DNA of 64,000 nucleotides, from the NCBI RefSeq assembly GCF_017377745.1, contig NZ_JAFVMG010000001.1, positions 62,001-126,000 of the forward strand, in the 5' to 3' direction. Under the pieces are notes generated by a model that saw only the letters and a program-made list of their open reading frames with translations, had not been told where the DNA came from and ran no database searches. The DNA comes from Acetobacter suratthaniensis. Lineage in GTDB: Bacteria; Pseudomonadota; Alphaproteobacteria; Acetobacterales; Acetobacteraceae. This document shows positions 45,616 to 52,856 of this stretch, piece after piece. The translations under genes and the position numbers were made by a program. Within the stretch, counting starts at the first letter, position 1, and the number at the start of each line of letters is the position of its first letter.

Positions 45616-45636
45616 CTGGAGAACGAGCATTCCCTT

Positions 45637-46809
45637 ATGAGCAGTACAACACCCCTCGAAATTGGTCATCATCGGCATATCCATTTTCAGGAAGGGCTGG
45701 AGCTTGATTGCGGTGTAACCCTTGCACCCATCGACCTTGCCTATTGTACCTATGGCACCCTGTCCGAGCGGGGGGATAATGCCATCCTGATCTGCCACGC
45801 GTTTACGGGCGATCAGTATGTGGCGGAGTCCCACCCGCTAACCGGTAAATCCGGCTGGTGGGAGCGCATGGTGGGGCCGGGCAAGCCGATTGATACCGAC
45901 CGTTTTTTCGTGATCTGCTCCAATGTGCTGGGTGGCTGCATGGGCAGCACCGGGCCACGCTCTCTGCGGCGTAATGCCGAAGGGGTGGAAGAGCCGTGGG
46001 GTACTGATTTTCCGCCCATTACCATACGCGATATGGTGCGCGCGCAGTATAAGCTGGTGCATGCTCTGGGCGTGCAGCGCCTTTTTGCTGTTGTGGGTGG
46101 CTCCATGGGCGGCATGCAGGTGCTGGAATGGACAGTGACGTACCCGCACATGATGCTGGCTGCCATGCCCATTGCCACAGCGCCTTACCATTCCGCGCAG
46201 AATATCGCCTTCAACGAGGTTGGGCGTCAGGCTATTATTGCCGACCCTGACTGGCGTGGCGGGCGTTACTGGCAGGCCGATGTGGTGCCTGCACGCGGGC
46301 TGGCTGTTGCGCGTATGATGGCGCATATCACCTACCTGTCGGAAGAAGCGCTTACCCGTAAATTCGGGCGAAGGACCCGGCGCGGCCCGGTCAGCGGGCC
46401 GGGGCCGGAAGGGCCAGTGTCGCTGTTTAGCGATATTTTCGAGGTGGAATCCTATCTGCGGTATCAGGGCTCAAGCTTTGTGCGGCGGTTCGATGCCAAT
46501 TCCTACCTGTCGATTACCCGCGCAATGGACTGGTTTGACATCGCGGCAGACCACGATGGTGAACTGACAGCCGCTTTTGCCCGCACGCCGGTGCGGTTCT
46601 GTGTTGTCTCGTTTTCATCGGACTGGCTGTTCCCGACATCGGCCGCGCGTGCTCTGGTGCGTGCACTCAATCAGGCGGCGGCCAATGTCTCTTTTGTCGA
46701 AATTGACACCGACAAGGGGCATGATGCCTTCTTGCTGGATGAACCCGATTTCGACCGGACGGTGCGGGGGTTCCTCTGTGGTGTGGCTGAACATGCGGGG
46801 CTGGTCTGA
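45637..46809 (+). CDS. metX: Homoserine O-acetyltransferase MetX
   Basis: This 390-residue alpha/beta-fold acyltransferase makes O-acetylhomoserine from homoserine and acetyl-CoA in methionine synthesis. Motifs: [30 protein letters not shown], the nucleophile in [14 protein letters not shown], and C-terminal DWLFP and [16 protein letters not shown] with the Asp and His. Some family members use succinyl-CoA, which cannot be excluded. The start at 45637 follows a GGAG 15 bases away. metW starts within its stop codon, and a hairpin leader precedes it. Confidence 0.92.
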   Translation: MSSTTPLEIGHHRHIHFQEGLELDCGVTLAPIDLAYCTYGTLSERGDNAILICHAFTGDQYVAESHPLTGKSGWWERMVGPGKPIDTDRFFVICSNVLGGCMGSTGPRSLRRNAEGVEEPWGTDFPPITIRDMVRAQYKLVHALGVQRLFAVVGGSMGGMQVLEWTVTYPHMMLAAMPIATAPYHSAQNIAFNEVGRQAIIADPDWRGGRYWQADVVPARGLAVARMMAHITYLSEEALTRKFGRRTRRGPVSGPGPEGPVSLFSDIFEVESYLRYQGSSFVRRFDANSYLSITRAMDWFDIAADHDGELTAAFARTPVRFCVVSFSSDWLFPTSAARALVRALNQAAANVSFVEIDTDKGHDAFLLDEPDFDRTVRGFLCGVAEHAGLV

Positions 46810-47414
46810 TGCGGCTTGATCAACGCCTGATAGCCAACATGATCGAACCCGGCACGCGGGTGCTGGATATCGGCAGTGGAGATGGTCTGCTGATTGATCA
46901 TCTGTTCCGTCATCGCGGGTGCGATGCACGTGGAATCGAGCTGAACATGAAGCTTGTCACGCGTTCGGTCGCTCACGGCCTGCCTGTGGTGCATGGCGAT
47001 GCCGATCATGATCTGGCGCATTATCCCGATCACGCCTTTGATTACGTGGTGTTGCAGCGCACCTTGCAGGCTGTTGCCCGCCCGCGTGAGGTGCTGCGGC
47101 AGATGCTGCGTATCGGTCGCTATGCCATTGTGTCCTTTCCCAATTTCGGTCATTGGCAGTTGCGGCTCAAGCTGCTGCTGAGCGGGCGGATGCCTATGAC
47201 GGCGGTCTGGCATACGGCGTGGTATGATACGCCCAATATCCACCCCTGTACCATCCGCGACTTTCTGGCCCTGTGCGCCGAGGAAGGATACAGCGTGGAG
47301 CAGTGGATGGCGGTGGATGAGGAAGGGGAGCGTGCCCCCTGGCGGCGCTCTATCCGTTTGGCCAACCTGTTTGGTGAGCAGGCACTGTTTTTGCTGAGGC
47401 GACGGGACGACTGA
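46809..47414 (+). CDS. metW: Methionine biosynthesis protein MetW
   Basis: The 201-residue methyltransferase-fold protein is conserved beside metX and acts with MetX in methionine synthesis; its biochemical role is accessory. Motifs: RVLDIGSGDGLLIDHLFRHR at about residue 17, ARGIELNMKLV, HAFDYVVLQRTLQA and ISFPNFGHW-like SFPNFGHWQLRLKLL. The start overlaps the metX stop (TGATG at 46807-46811), so translation is coupled. The length is typical. Confidence 0.9.
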   Translation: MRLDQRLIANMIEPGTRVLDIGSGDGLLIDHLFRHRGCDARGIELNMKLVTRSVAHGLPVVHGDADHDLAHYPDHAFDYVVLQRTLQAVARPREVLRQMLRIGRYAIVSFPNFGHWQLRLKLLLSGRMPMTAVWHTAWYDTPNIHPCTIRDFLALCAEEGYSVEQWMAVDEEGERAPWRRSIRLANLFGEQALFLLRRRDD

Positions 47415-47840
47415 CGAAAGCGCGACACCTAAATTTTTTGTTAGATTTGCGTGTGCGCGTATGTCTGGTACTTTCATTCCAAATGCAGGAATGCTTCTGA
47501 AAGATTGTTTCAGAATAACAGGGTATATGGATTTTTCCTTCTGACTTGGCCGAGGCTCAGAGGGGATGAAAAGCCTTGCGTGTCAGTTCGATAAAAAAGT
47601 TTAAGGACCATTATAGTCCTGTAGGCTTGTCCTGAGCAGGCTCCTGCCCCTATATACGGGCTGCGGAGGAAAGACACAGTTCCATAAACCCGCTGTCCTT
47701 GCCCTGCCTTGATGCGGGAAGGATGAATGGCCCGTCCCCTTGGGGGCTGCCGGTGCCATGCCGTTGTGACTATCCATAGGTGCTTAGCTGAAAAAGGTGG
47801 CTGTGTCTCGTTTTCAGGCTGCACGAAGAGGTTCGTCCTG
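47415..47840 (+). promoter_or_regulatory. Long AT-rich leader region of the DEAD-box helicase gene
   Basis: These 426 bases hold no supported gene. The first 200 are AT-rich. A possible promoter includes TATAGT near 47611. Downstream are short stems, such as GGAC/GTCC around CATTATA, and GAGCAGGCTCCTGCCC. A leader of about 200 bases before a helicase gene recalls cold-shock or autoregulated helicase mRNAs, but nothing here proves it. Confidence 0.4.
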
Positions 47841-49118
47841 ATGACTAGTTTTTCTGATCTGAAACTTGCTGCGCCGTTGCTGCGTGCTCTTGCGGATCAA
47901 GGTTACGATACACCCACCCCTATTCAGGCAGGCTCCATTCCGCACCTGCTTGAAGGGCGCGACCTGCTTGGTCTGGCGCAGACTGGCACGGGTAAGACAG
48001 CGTCTTTTGCGCTGCCTATTTTGGAACATCTCGCCAACTCCCCGCGTCCGGTGGCACCGCGTCAGGCGCGTGTGCTGGTGCTGGCCCCCACGCGTGAACT
48101 AGTGGCCCAGATCAGCGACAGCTTTAAAGCTTACGCCAAATACATGCGTTTTACGCAGGCTGTGGTGTTCGGTGGCGTTGGTCAGGGGCGTCAGGTTGAA
48201 GCCATGCGCCGTGGGGTGGATGTGCTGGTGGCCGCTCCGGGCCGTCTGCTTGATCTGATCGGGCAGGGGCATATTGATCTTTCCGGCCTCGAAATTCTGG
48301 TGCTCGACGAAGCCGACCGCATGCTGGACATGGGCTTTGTGCGCGATATCCGCCGGATCATGACCTTTGTGCCTGAAAAGCGCCAGACCGTGCTGTTCTC
48401 GGCCACCATGCCTCGCAGCATTGAAGACCTTGCGGCTTCGCTTCTGAACAACCCTGCGCGGGTTGAGGTCGCCCCCCCGTCCAGCACGGTGGATCGTATC
48501 CAGCAGGCTGTCATGTTCGTGAATGGCGCTTCGGACAAACGCGATGCGCTGCTGACCATGGTGGAATCCCCCAAGGTGGCACGGGCTGTCGTGTTTACGC
48601 TGATGAAGCATGAAGCCAACAAGGTTGCTGAGTTCCTGAACAAGAACAGCATTGTGGCTGAAGCCATTCATGGCAACAAGTCGCAGGGTGCGCGTGAACG
48701 GGCCATGAAGGGCTTCCGTTCCGGTGCAGTCAAGGTGCTGGTGGCGACCGATATTGCCGCGCGCGGCATTGATGTGGATGAAGTCAGCCACGTTTTCAAT
48801 TACGATCTGCCGAATGTTCCGGAAAGCTATGTGCATCGCATTGGCCGTACGGCGCGTGCGGGGCGTGATGGCTGGGCGGTTTCGCTGTGCGATGCTGAGC
48901 AGCGCGCGTGGCTGCGCGATATTGAGCGGACGATTGGCAAATCCATTCCCATCGTGCGCGATCATCCGTGGCATTCGGAAGAAGCCGAGTTTTCAAACCA
49001 GCGCCCGCCGGTGCTGGGTGGCGGCGGTGGCCGTGGTCGCGGTGGCCCGCGTCAGGGTGGCGGCGGCGGTGGCCGTGGTGGCCCGCGTCGTTCGGGTGGT
49101 GCTTCAGCACGCGCCTGA
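47841..49118 (+). CDS. DEAD-box RNA helicase (RhlE-like)
   Basis: The 425-residue ATP-dependent RNA helicase works in RNA decay or ribosome assembly. Motifs in order: Q motif GYDTPTPIQ, AQTGTGKTASFALP (I), APTRELVAQ (Ia), TPGR-like AAPGRLLDL, VLDEADRMLDMGF (II), FSATMPRSI (III), ATDIAARGIDVDEV (V) and HRIGRTARAGRDG (VI). The C-terminal tail is an RGG-like glycine/arginine repeat (GGGGRGRGGPRQGGG). The start at 47841 gives the conserved MTSFSDLKL; the frame runs further upstream. A terminator follows. Confidence 0.93.
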   Translation: MTSFSDLKLAAPLLRALADQGYDTPTPIQAGSIPHLLEGRDLLGLAQTGTGKTASFALPILEHLANSPRPVAPRQARVLVLAPTRELVAQISDSFKAYAKYMRFTQAVVFGGVGQGRQVEAMRRGVDVLVAAPGRLLDLIGQGHIDLSGLEILVLDEADRMLDMGFVRDIRRIMTFVPEKRQTVLFSATMPRSIEDLAASLLNNPARVEVAPPSSTVDRIQQAVMFVNGASDKRDALLTMVESPKVARAVVFTLMKHEANKVAEFLNKNSIVAEAIHGNKSQGARERAMKGFRSGAVKVLVATDIAARGIDVDEVSHVFNYDLPNVPESYVHRIGRTARAGRDGWAVSLCDAEQRAWLRDIERTIGKSIPIVRDHPWHSEEAEFSNQRPPVLGGGGGRGRGGPRQGGGGGGRGGPRRSGGASARA

Positions 49119-49148
49119 TCTGACGGTTCTGGTCTGATATGTGTGGGA

Positions 49149-49192
49149 TGGCCCGCCAGTCTTGAAAAAGGCTTGGCGGGCCATTCTTTTTT
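49149..49192. terminator. Intrinsic terminator after the helicase gene
   Basis: TGGCCCGCCAG (49149-49159) pairs with CTTGGCGGGCCA (49172-49183), with a G-T pair, followed by TTCTTTTTT. It separates the helicase gene from the convergent gene ending at 49203 and may serve both. Confidence 0.82.
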
Positions 49193-49202
49193 GTATCAAC
49201 CG

Positions 49203-50096
49203 TCAGGCGGGAATATGCAGGGTTATGGAAACCGGACAATGGTCGCTCAGTTGGTGGCTGCTGTCTTGCGGTATGGCCATGACGCTGAGGGAGTCCGGGT
49301 CTTTCCAGCCTATGGCGGGGCCACCCAGAATAATATGGTCAATAAAATAGCTGCCTCCCAGGCAGGGGCTGGCATATCCTGATGTTGTCAGATCCAGTCT
49401 GGCGTTTTCCTGTAATTGCAGGAACAGGGGGTCGCGCACGTTCAGCCTGCGGTTGAAATCCCCCATAATGGCAAATGCTTCGCCCGAGTGTGTGCGTTCG
49501 CTGATCCATTCCGAGAGTATTCTGAACTGCCGCGCCAGCAGGGGGCAGGCATGGTGGGTTTGTTCGGGTGGATCATCCCAGCAGCCGGTTTTCAGATGTA
49601 CGACCAGTACGCGCAGGTCTGCATGGGCAAAATGCACAGTCATATCTAAACCACTGCGCAGATGGTGCGGTGCATCGGGTGGGGTGATGTCGAGTTCCTG
49701 CACATCGGGGTGGCGGGTTACCTCCAGCCCAGTGCGCACGATCAGTCCCGTGTGTTGAAGAACGGTGTCATCCGTTGTGAAAATAACATAACGCTGCGGA
49801 GAAAAAACGCGGGAGAGGCTGCGTGCGCCATCGGCTTCCTGCACGGCGGCAAGGTCGGGGTTCAGTCGCGCGGCAATGCTGGCCATAAGCGCGTAATCGG
49901 CTGCGGTGCGGGGAGATATATCGAGCGGGGCTGCCCGGCTTGCGGGCGCTGTCTCATCAAGCAGCCATTCCATATTCCATGTGCTGAGCTTGATGGCGTG
50001 GTAGGCGGGTGTGGCATGGGCAGGCTGGTATAATGCCAGCAGGGCCAGTCCTGTATGCCTGCAATGGCGCAGGAGGCGTAAAAGATGCGGGGCCAA
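49203..50096 (-). CDS. Exported endonuclease/exonuclease/phosphatase-family protein
   Basis: The product is about 297 residues. Catalytic motifs of the DNase I-like fold are visible: KLSTWNMEWLL, AVQEADGA, IMGDFNRRL and QLSDHCPVSI. No ATG precedes the conserved STWN within a reasonable distance. A TTG at 50094-50096 would give a signal peptide, LLRLLRHCRHTGLALLALYQ, then PAHA before TPA. That TTG lies in the loop of the upstream gene's terminator hairpin, so the start is provisional. Substrate unknown: nucleic acid or phosphoester, probably periplasmic. Confidence 0.7.
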   Translation of the reverse strand: MAPHLLRLLRHCRHTGLALLALYQPAHATPAYHAIKLSTWNMEWLLDETAPASRAAPLDISPRTAADYALMASIAARLNPDLAAVQEADGARSLSRVFSPQRYVIFTTDDTVLQHTGLIVRTGLEVTRHPDVQELDITPPDAPHHLRSGLDMTVHFAHADLRVLVVHLKTGCWDDPPEQTHHACPLLARQFRILSEWISERTHSGEAFAIMGDFNRRLNVRDPLFLQLQENARLDLTTSGYASPCLGGSYFIDHIILGGPAIGWKDPDSLSVMAIPQDSSHQLSDHCPVSITLHIPA

Positions 50097-50108
50097 AAGC
50101 CCCGCATC
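50080..50108 (-). terminator. Intrinsic terminator of the carbonic anhydrase gene
   Basis: On the minus strand GATGCGGGGC (50099-50108) pairs with GCCCCGCATC (50084-50093) around TTTTG, followed by TTTT. It begins 11 bases after the carbonic anhydrase stop and overlaps the proposed TTG start of the next gene. Confidence 0.75.
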
Positions 50109-50118
50109 GGTAGGCGTG

Positions 50119-50805
50119 TTATGCAGGCTCGGTTTCGAGCTTTTTGATAACGTCGTCGATGGAAACGCTTTTGCGGGTCTGTTCGTCCAAAATGGTGATT
50201 TCGCCGCTGCCGATGTCATAAAACCAGCCTTGCAGGAACAGTGTGCCCCCGGCAAGCCCCGCCGCAACCGCCGGATGCGTGCGCAGATGGGCAAGCTGGA
50301 GCAGGACGTTCTGCTCGGCAATGCAGCGCACCGTGGCCGGGCCAACATCCTCGGACCGGAAGGTGTTCAGGGTTGCTGCGCGCGCGGCTTCTGCATTGCG
50401 GAGCCAGCTTTTAACGGTAGGCATGGTGTCCAGACCGCTTTTTTCCGGATCGAGCAGGGCCTTCATGGCACCGCAGTCGGAATGGCCGCAGACGATGATG
50501 GTGGAAACGCCAAGCGCCATGACGGCATATTCAATGGCGGAGGACACGCCTCCGAGCATTTCGCCGTAAGCGGGCACGAGATTGCCGATGTTACGCAGAA
50601 TGAACAGGTCGCCCGGTTCTGTCTGGGTAATCAGGTTGGGGTCGATCCGGCTGTCGGCACAGGCGATGAACAGAGCGCCGGGCGATTGCCCTTTTGCCAA
50701 GCTGGCAAACAGGGCTTCCTTCGCGGGAAAGACCTCTGTGTTGAAATGTTCTGCGCCACGCAGCAGGGTGAGCAGGCTGCTTCTGGCCTCGGAACATGTT
50801 GGCAT
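50119..50805 (-). CDS. Beta-class carbonic anhydrase
   Basis: The 228-residue zinc enzyme interconverts CO2 and bicarbonate. The zinc ligands and catalytic pair are seen in FIACADSRIDPN (Cys, Asp-Arg) at about residue 48 and CGHSDCGAMKALL (His, Cys) at about residue 106. The length is normal. No signal peptide is visible, so it is cytoplasmic and would supply bicarbonate for carboxylations. GGAG eight bases before the start supports it. A strong hairpin follows the stop. Confidence 0.92.
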   Translation of the reverse strand: MPTCSEARSSLLTLLRGAEHFNTEVFPAKEALFASLAKGQSPGALFIACADSRIDPNLITQTEPGDLFILRNIGNLVPAYGEMLGGVSSAIEYAVMALGVSTIIVCGHSDCGAMKALLDPEKSGLDTMPTVKSWLRNAEAARAATLNTFRSEDVGPATVRCIAEQNVLLQLAHLRTHPAVAAGLAGGTLFLQGWFYDIGSGEITILDEQTRKSVSIDDVIKKLETEPA

Positions 50806-51002
50806 GTATCGTACTCCGAAAAACGTCTGGTTATGACTGAATGGTACAGAACCCCCTCAGTCAGCTTGAACGACGGACGCGCTCGGGGAAAGAACGCCCC
50901 AAATCACGAGAAAGTTCCCGCTCGTTGTTAAGTTTTGTGAGGCATATCGCGCGGTCTGTCCATGCCGTAACCTGCGCAAGGTCTGATGAAAACTGTTAAT
51001 TT

Positions 51003-51620
51003 TCAGCTTAGCGGATCGTCTTCGGGTTCGCTCATCTGGTCTGCCGGGTGGCGCACTGGCGGCTGATTCTGGCGCAGTCGGGCGGGTTCCATCTGACGGC
51101 GGGTGAAATGCGCACCCAGTGTCGCCAGATCAAGGAACTGGTCAGCCTGACGGCGCAGGTCATCACCAATCAGTGGCGGGGATGATTTCATGGAGGACAC
51201 GACGGATACGCGTGTACCCTGTCGCTGCACGGCTTCCACCACGCGGCGGAAATCAGAATCGCCACTGAACAGGATGGCATGATCGATATGGGGTGCCATT
51301 TCGAGCATATCCACCGCGATTTCGATGTCCATATTGCCTTTGACGCGTCGCTTGCCGGTGGAATCGGTAAACTCACGCGCGGGCTTGGTCACCAGAAAAT
51401 AGCCGTTATAGGAGAGCCAGTCCGTCAGCGGTTTGAGGGGAGAATAATCTTCCGTATCGAGTATGGCGGCATAATAATAAGCGCGGATCACGTGAGATTT
51501 CGACGTGAAAAAATCGAGCAGTTTCTTGTAATCCACATCAAAGCCGAGGCCGCGGGATGTTGAGTACAAACTCGATCCATCTATGAACAGACAGGTTTTT
51601 TCATCTTTTTTGAGGTTCAC
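51003..51620 (-). CDS. NYN-domain (LabA/DUF88) putative RNA-processing nuclease
   Basis: The product is 205 residues from a GTG start (51618-51620) with AAGGGA upstream. The NYN fold shows the acidic metal-binding set: CLFIDGSSLYSTSRGLG, GNMDIEIAVDMLEM, HAILFSGDSDFRRVVEAVQR and GTRVSVVSSM. Such PIN-like domains are thought to cleave RNA. The C-terminus is a charged, disordered tail. The gene is separated from the carbonic anhydrase by 197 bases. Target RNA unknown. Confidence 0.8.
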   Translation of the reverse strand: MNLKKDEKTCLFIDGSSLYSTSRGLGFDVDYKKLLDFFTSKSHVIRAYYYAAILDTEDYSPLKPLTDWLSYNGYFLVTKPAREFTDSTGKRRVKGNMDIEIAVDMLEMAPHIDHAILFSGDSDFRRVVEAVQRQGTRVSVVSSMKSSPPLIGDDLRRQADQFLDLATLGAHFTRRQMEPARLRQNQPPVRHPADQMSEPEDDPLS

Positions 51621-51865
51621 GTGTCATTCCCTTCCAAATTCTTGTTCTGATGTCCTGCAGTCGGTCTGTCTTGAAATTTTCCGAATGGAGTAAGAGCTTC
51701 GCTGAATGACCGGTCTTTATATTTCTGCATTCTGTGGCAGGAATATGCCTGCCAGGCATTTTTGGAACGGCGGCATAGCCGAAACCGCAAGAATATTGCA
51801 TTCGTTCCCAAGCGCCAACCATAAGTTACCAATTGCTTAACGTTTTTTCTTTAAGAGAGAGCCTT

Positions 51866-52390
51866 ATGTCAGTTTGCTCAGGTCAGGCGCATCTCGCGAC
51901 TGCCCTTATTGCCATTGGTGCCAACCTGCCCCGTGCGGATCAGGATGCCCGCGCCACCTGCCTTGAAGCCGTGCAGGCTTTGCGCGATACGCCGGGCCTG
52001 CGTGTGCAGGCCGTTTCGCACTGGTACGAAAGTGCTCCCGTACCCCCTTCGGGCCAGCCTCCTTATGTCAACGGGGTGGTGTTGTGCCAGACTGATCTGA
52101 GTCCGGATGCCTTGCTGGACTGCCTTCATACCATAGAAACGCACAACGGGCGTGAGCGTTCCGTGCCTAATGCAGCCCGCACGCTTGATCTCGACCTTAT
52201 TGCGTTTGATGACCTCTGCCAGCAGAGCGAGCGGCTGGTGCTGCCGCACCCCCGTGCGCATGAGCGGGCCTTTGTGCTGCTGCCGCTCAATGACGTGCTG
52301 CCAGACTGGCGGCACCCCCGCTCCGGGCAGGACATGCAGGCTATGCTCAAAGCGGTGCAGGGGCAGGAAATCCGCCGGATAAGGGAATAG
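51866..52390 (+). CDS. folK: HPPK, 2-amino-4-hydroxy-6-hydroxymethyldihydropteridine pyrophosphokinase
   Basis: The 174-residue folate enzyme transfers pyrophosphate from ATP to 6-hydroxymethyl-dihydropterin. It shows ALIAIGANLPR, the substrate loop WYESAPVPPSGQPPYVNGVV, the Mg-binding ARTLDLDLIAFDD and PHPRAHERAFVLLPLNDV. The length is normal. The start at 51866 is six bases after AGAGAGAG; the frame begins 11 codons earlier. It is not next to folP. It lies upstream of rpoZ. Confidence 0.9.
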   Translation: MSVCSGQAHLATALIAIGANLPRADQDARATCLEAVQALRDTPGLRVQAVSHWYESAPVPPSGQPPYVNGVVLCQTDLSPDALLDCLHTIETHNGRERSVPNAARTLDLDLIAFDDLCQQSERLVLPHPRAHERAFVLLPLNDVLPDWRHPRSGQDMQAMLKAVQGQEIRRIRE

Positions 52391-52479
52391 CCCTTCCCTG
52401 CGGGGGGCTGATGCAGTATTGTCGATGTTTGTATCTCTTTGCTGAATCCGTAAGCTGAATTGTCTGGAGGCTCTTCGTA

Positions 52480-52851
52480 ATGGCCCGCGTCACCGTCGAA
52501 GACTGCGTAGAAAAGGTTTCCAACCGTTTTGAACTTGTTGTGTACGCGGCTCAGCGCGCCCGCAACATTTCACGGGGGGAAGAACTGACCATCGACCGCG
52601 ATAACGACAAGAACCCTGTTGTCGCCCTGCGCGAGATCGCGGTGGAAACCGTCTCGCTGACCGGCCTGCGCAGCGATCTGATCCGCTCTCAGGCGCGCGA
52701 GCCCGAGCCCGAGCCCGTGGAAGAAGAAGTGCAGGATCTCGTGCCGACCGAGCAGAACATCTTTGGTCTGCAGGAAGTCTCGGTCGAGGAGGAAACCGCC
52801 GATGACGCCCGCGCCATCGAGGCAGCCCTGACCGGCCGCGCCCGCCGGTAA
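52480..52851 (+). CDS. rpoZ: RNA polymerase omega subunit
   Basis: The 123-residue subunit helps assemble RNA polymerase and contributes to ppGpp response. It begins [20 protein letters not shown] and has [11 protein letters not shown] and [12 protein letters not shown], then an acidic C-terminal extension ([16 protein letters not shown]). The neighbour rsh makes or degrades ppGpp, and the rpoZ-rsh pairing is conserved. The gap to rsh is only a few bases, so they are probably co-transcribed. Confidence 0.94.
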   Translation: MARVTVEDCVEKVSNRFELVVYAAQRARNISRGEELTIDRDNDKNPVVALREIAVETVSLTGLRSDLIRSQAREPEPEPVEEEVQDLVPTEQNIFGLQEVSVEEETADDARAIEAALTGRARR

Positions 52852-52856
52852 ATGCT

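Noticed and set aside
45541..45636. metX leader as a SAM-II riboswitch
   Set aside because: I could not find the SAM-II conserved segments or pseudoknot by eye; only an extended hairpin is supported.
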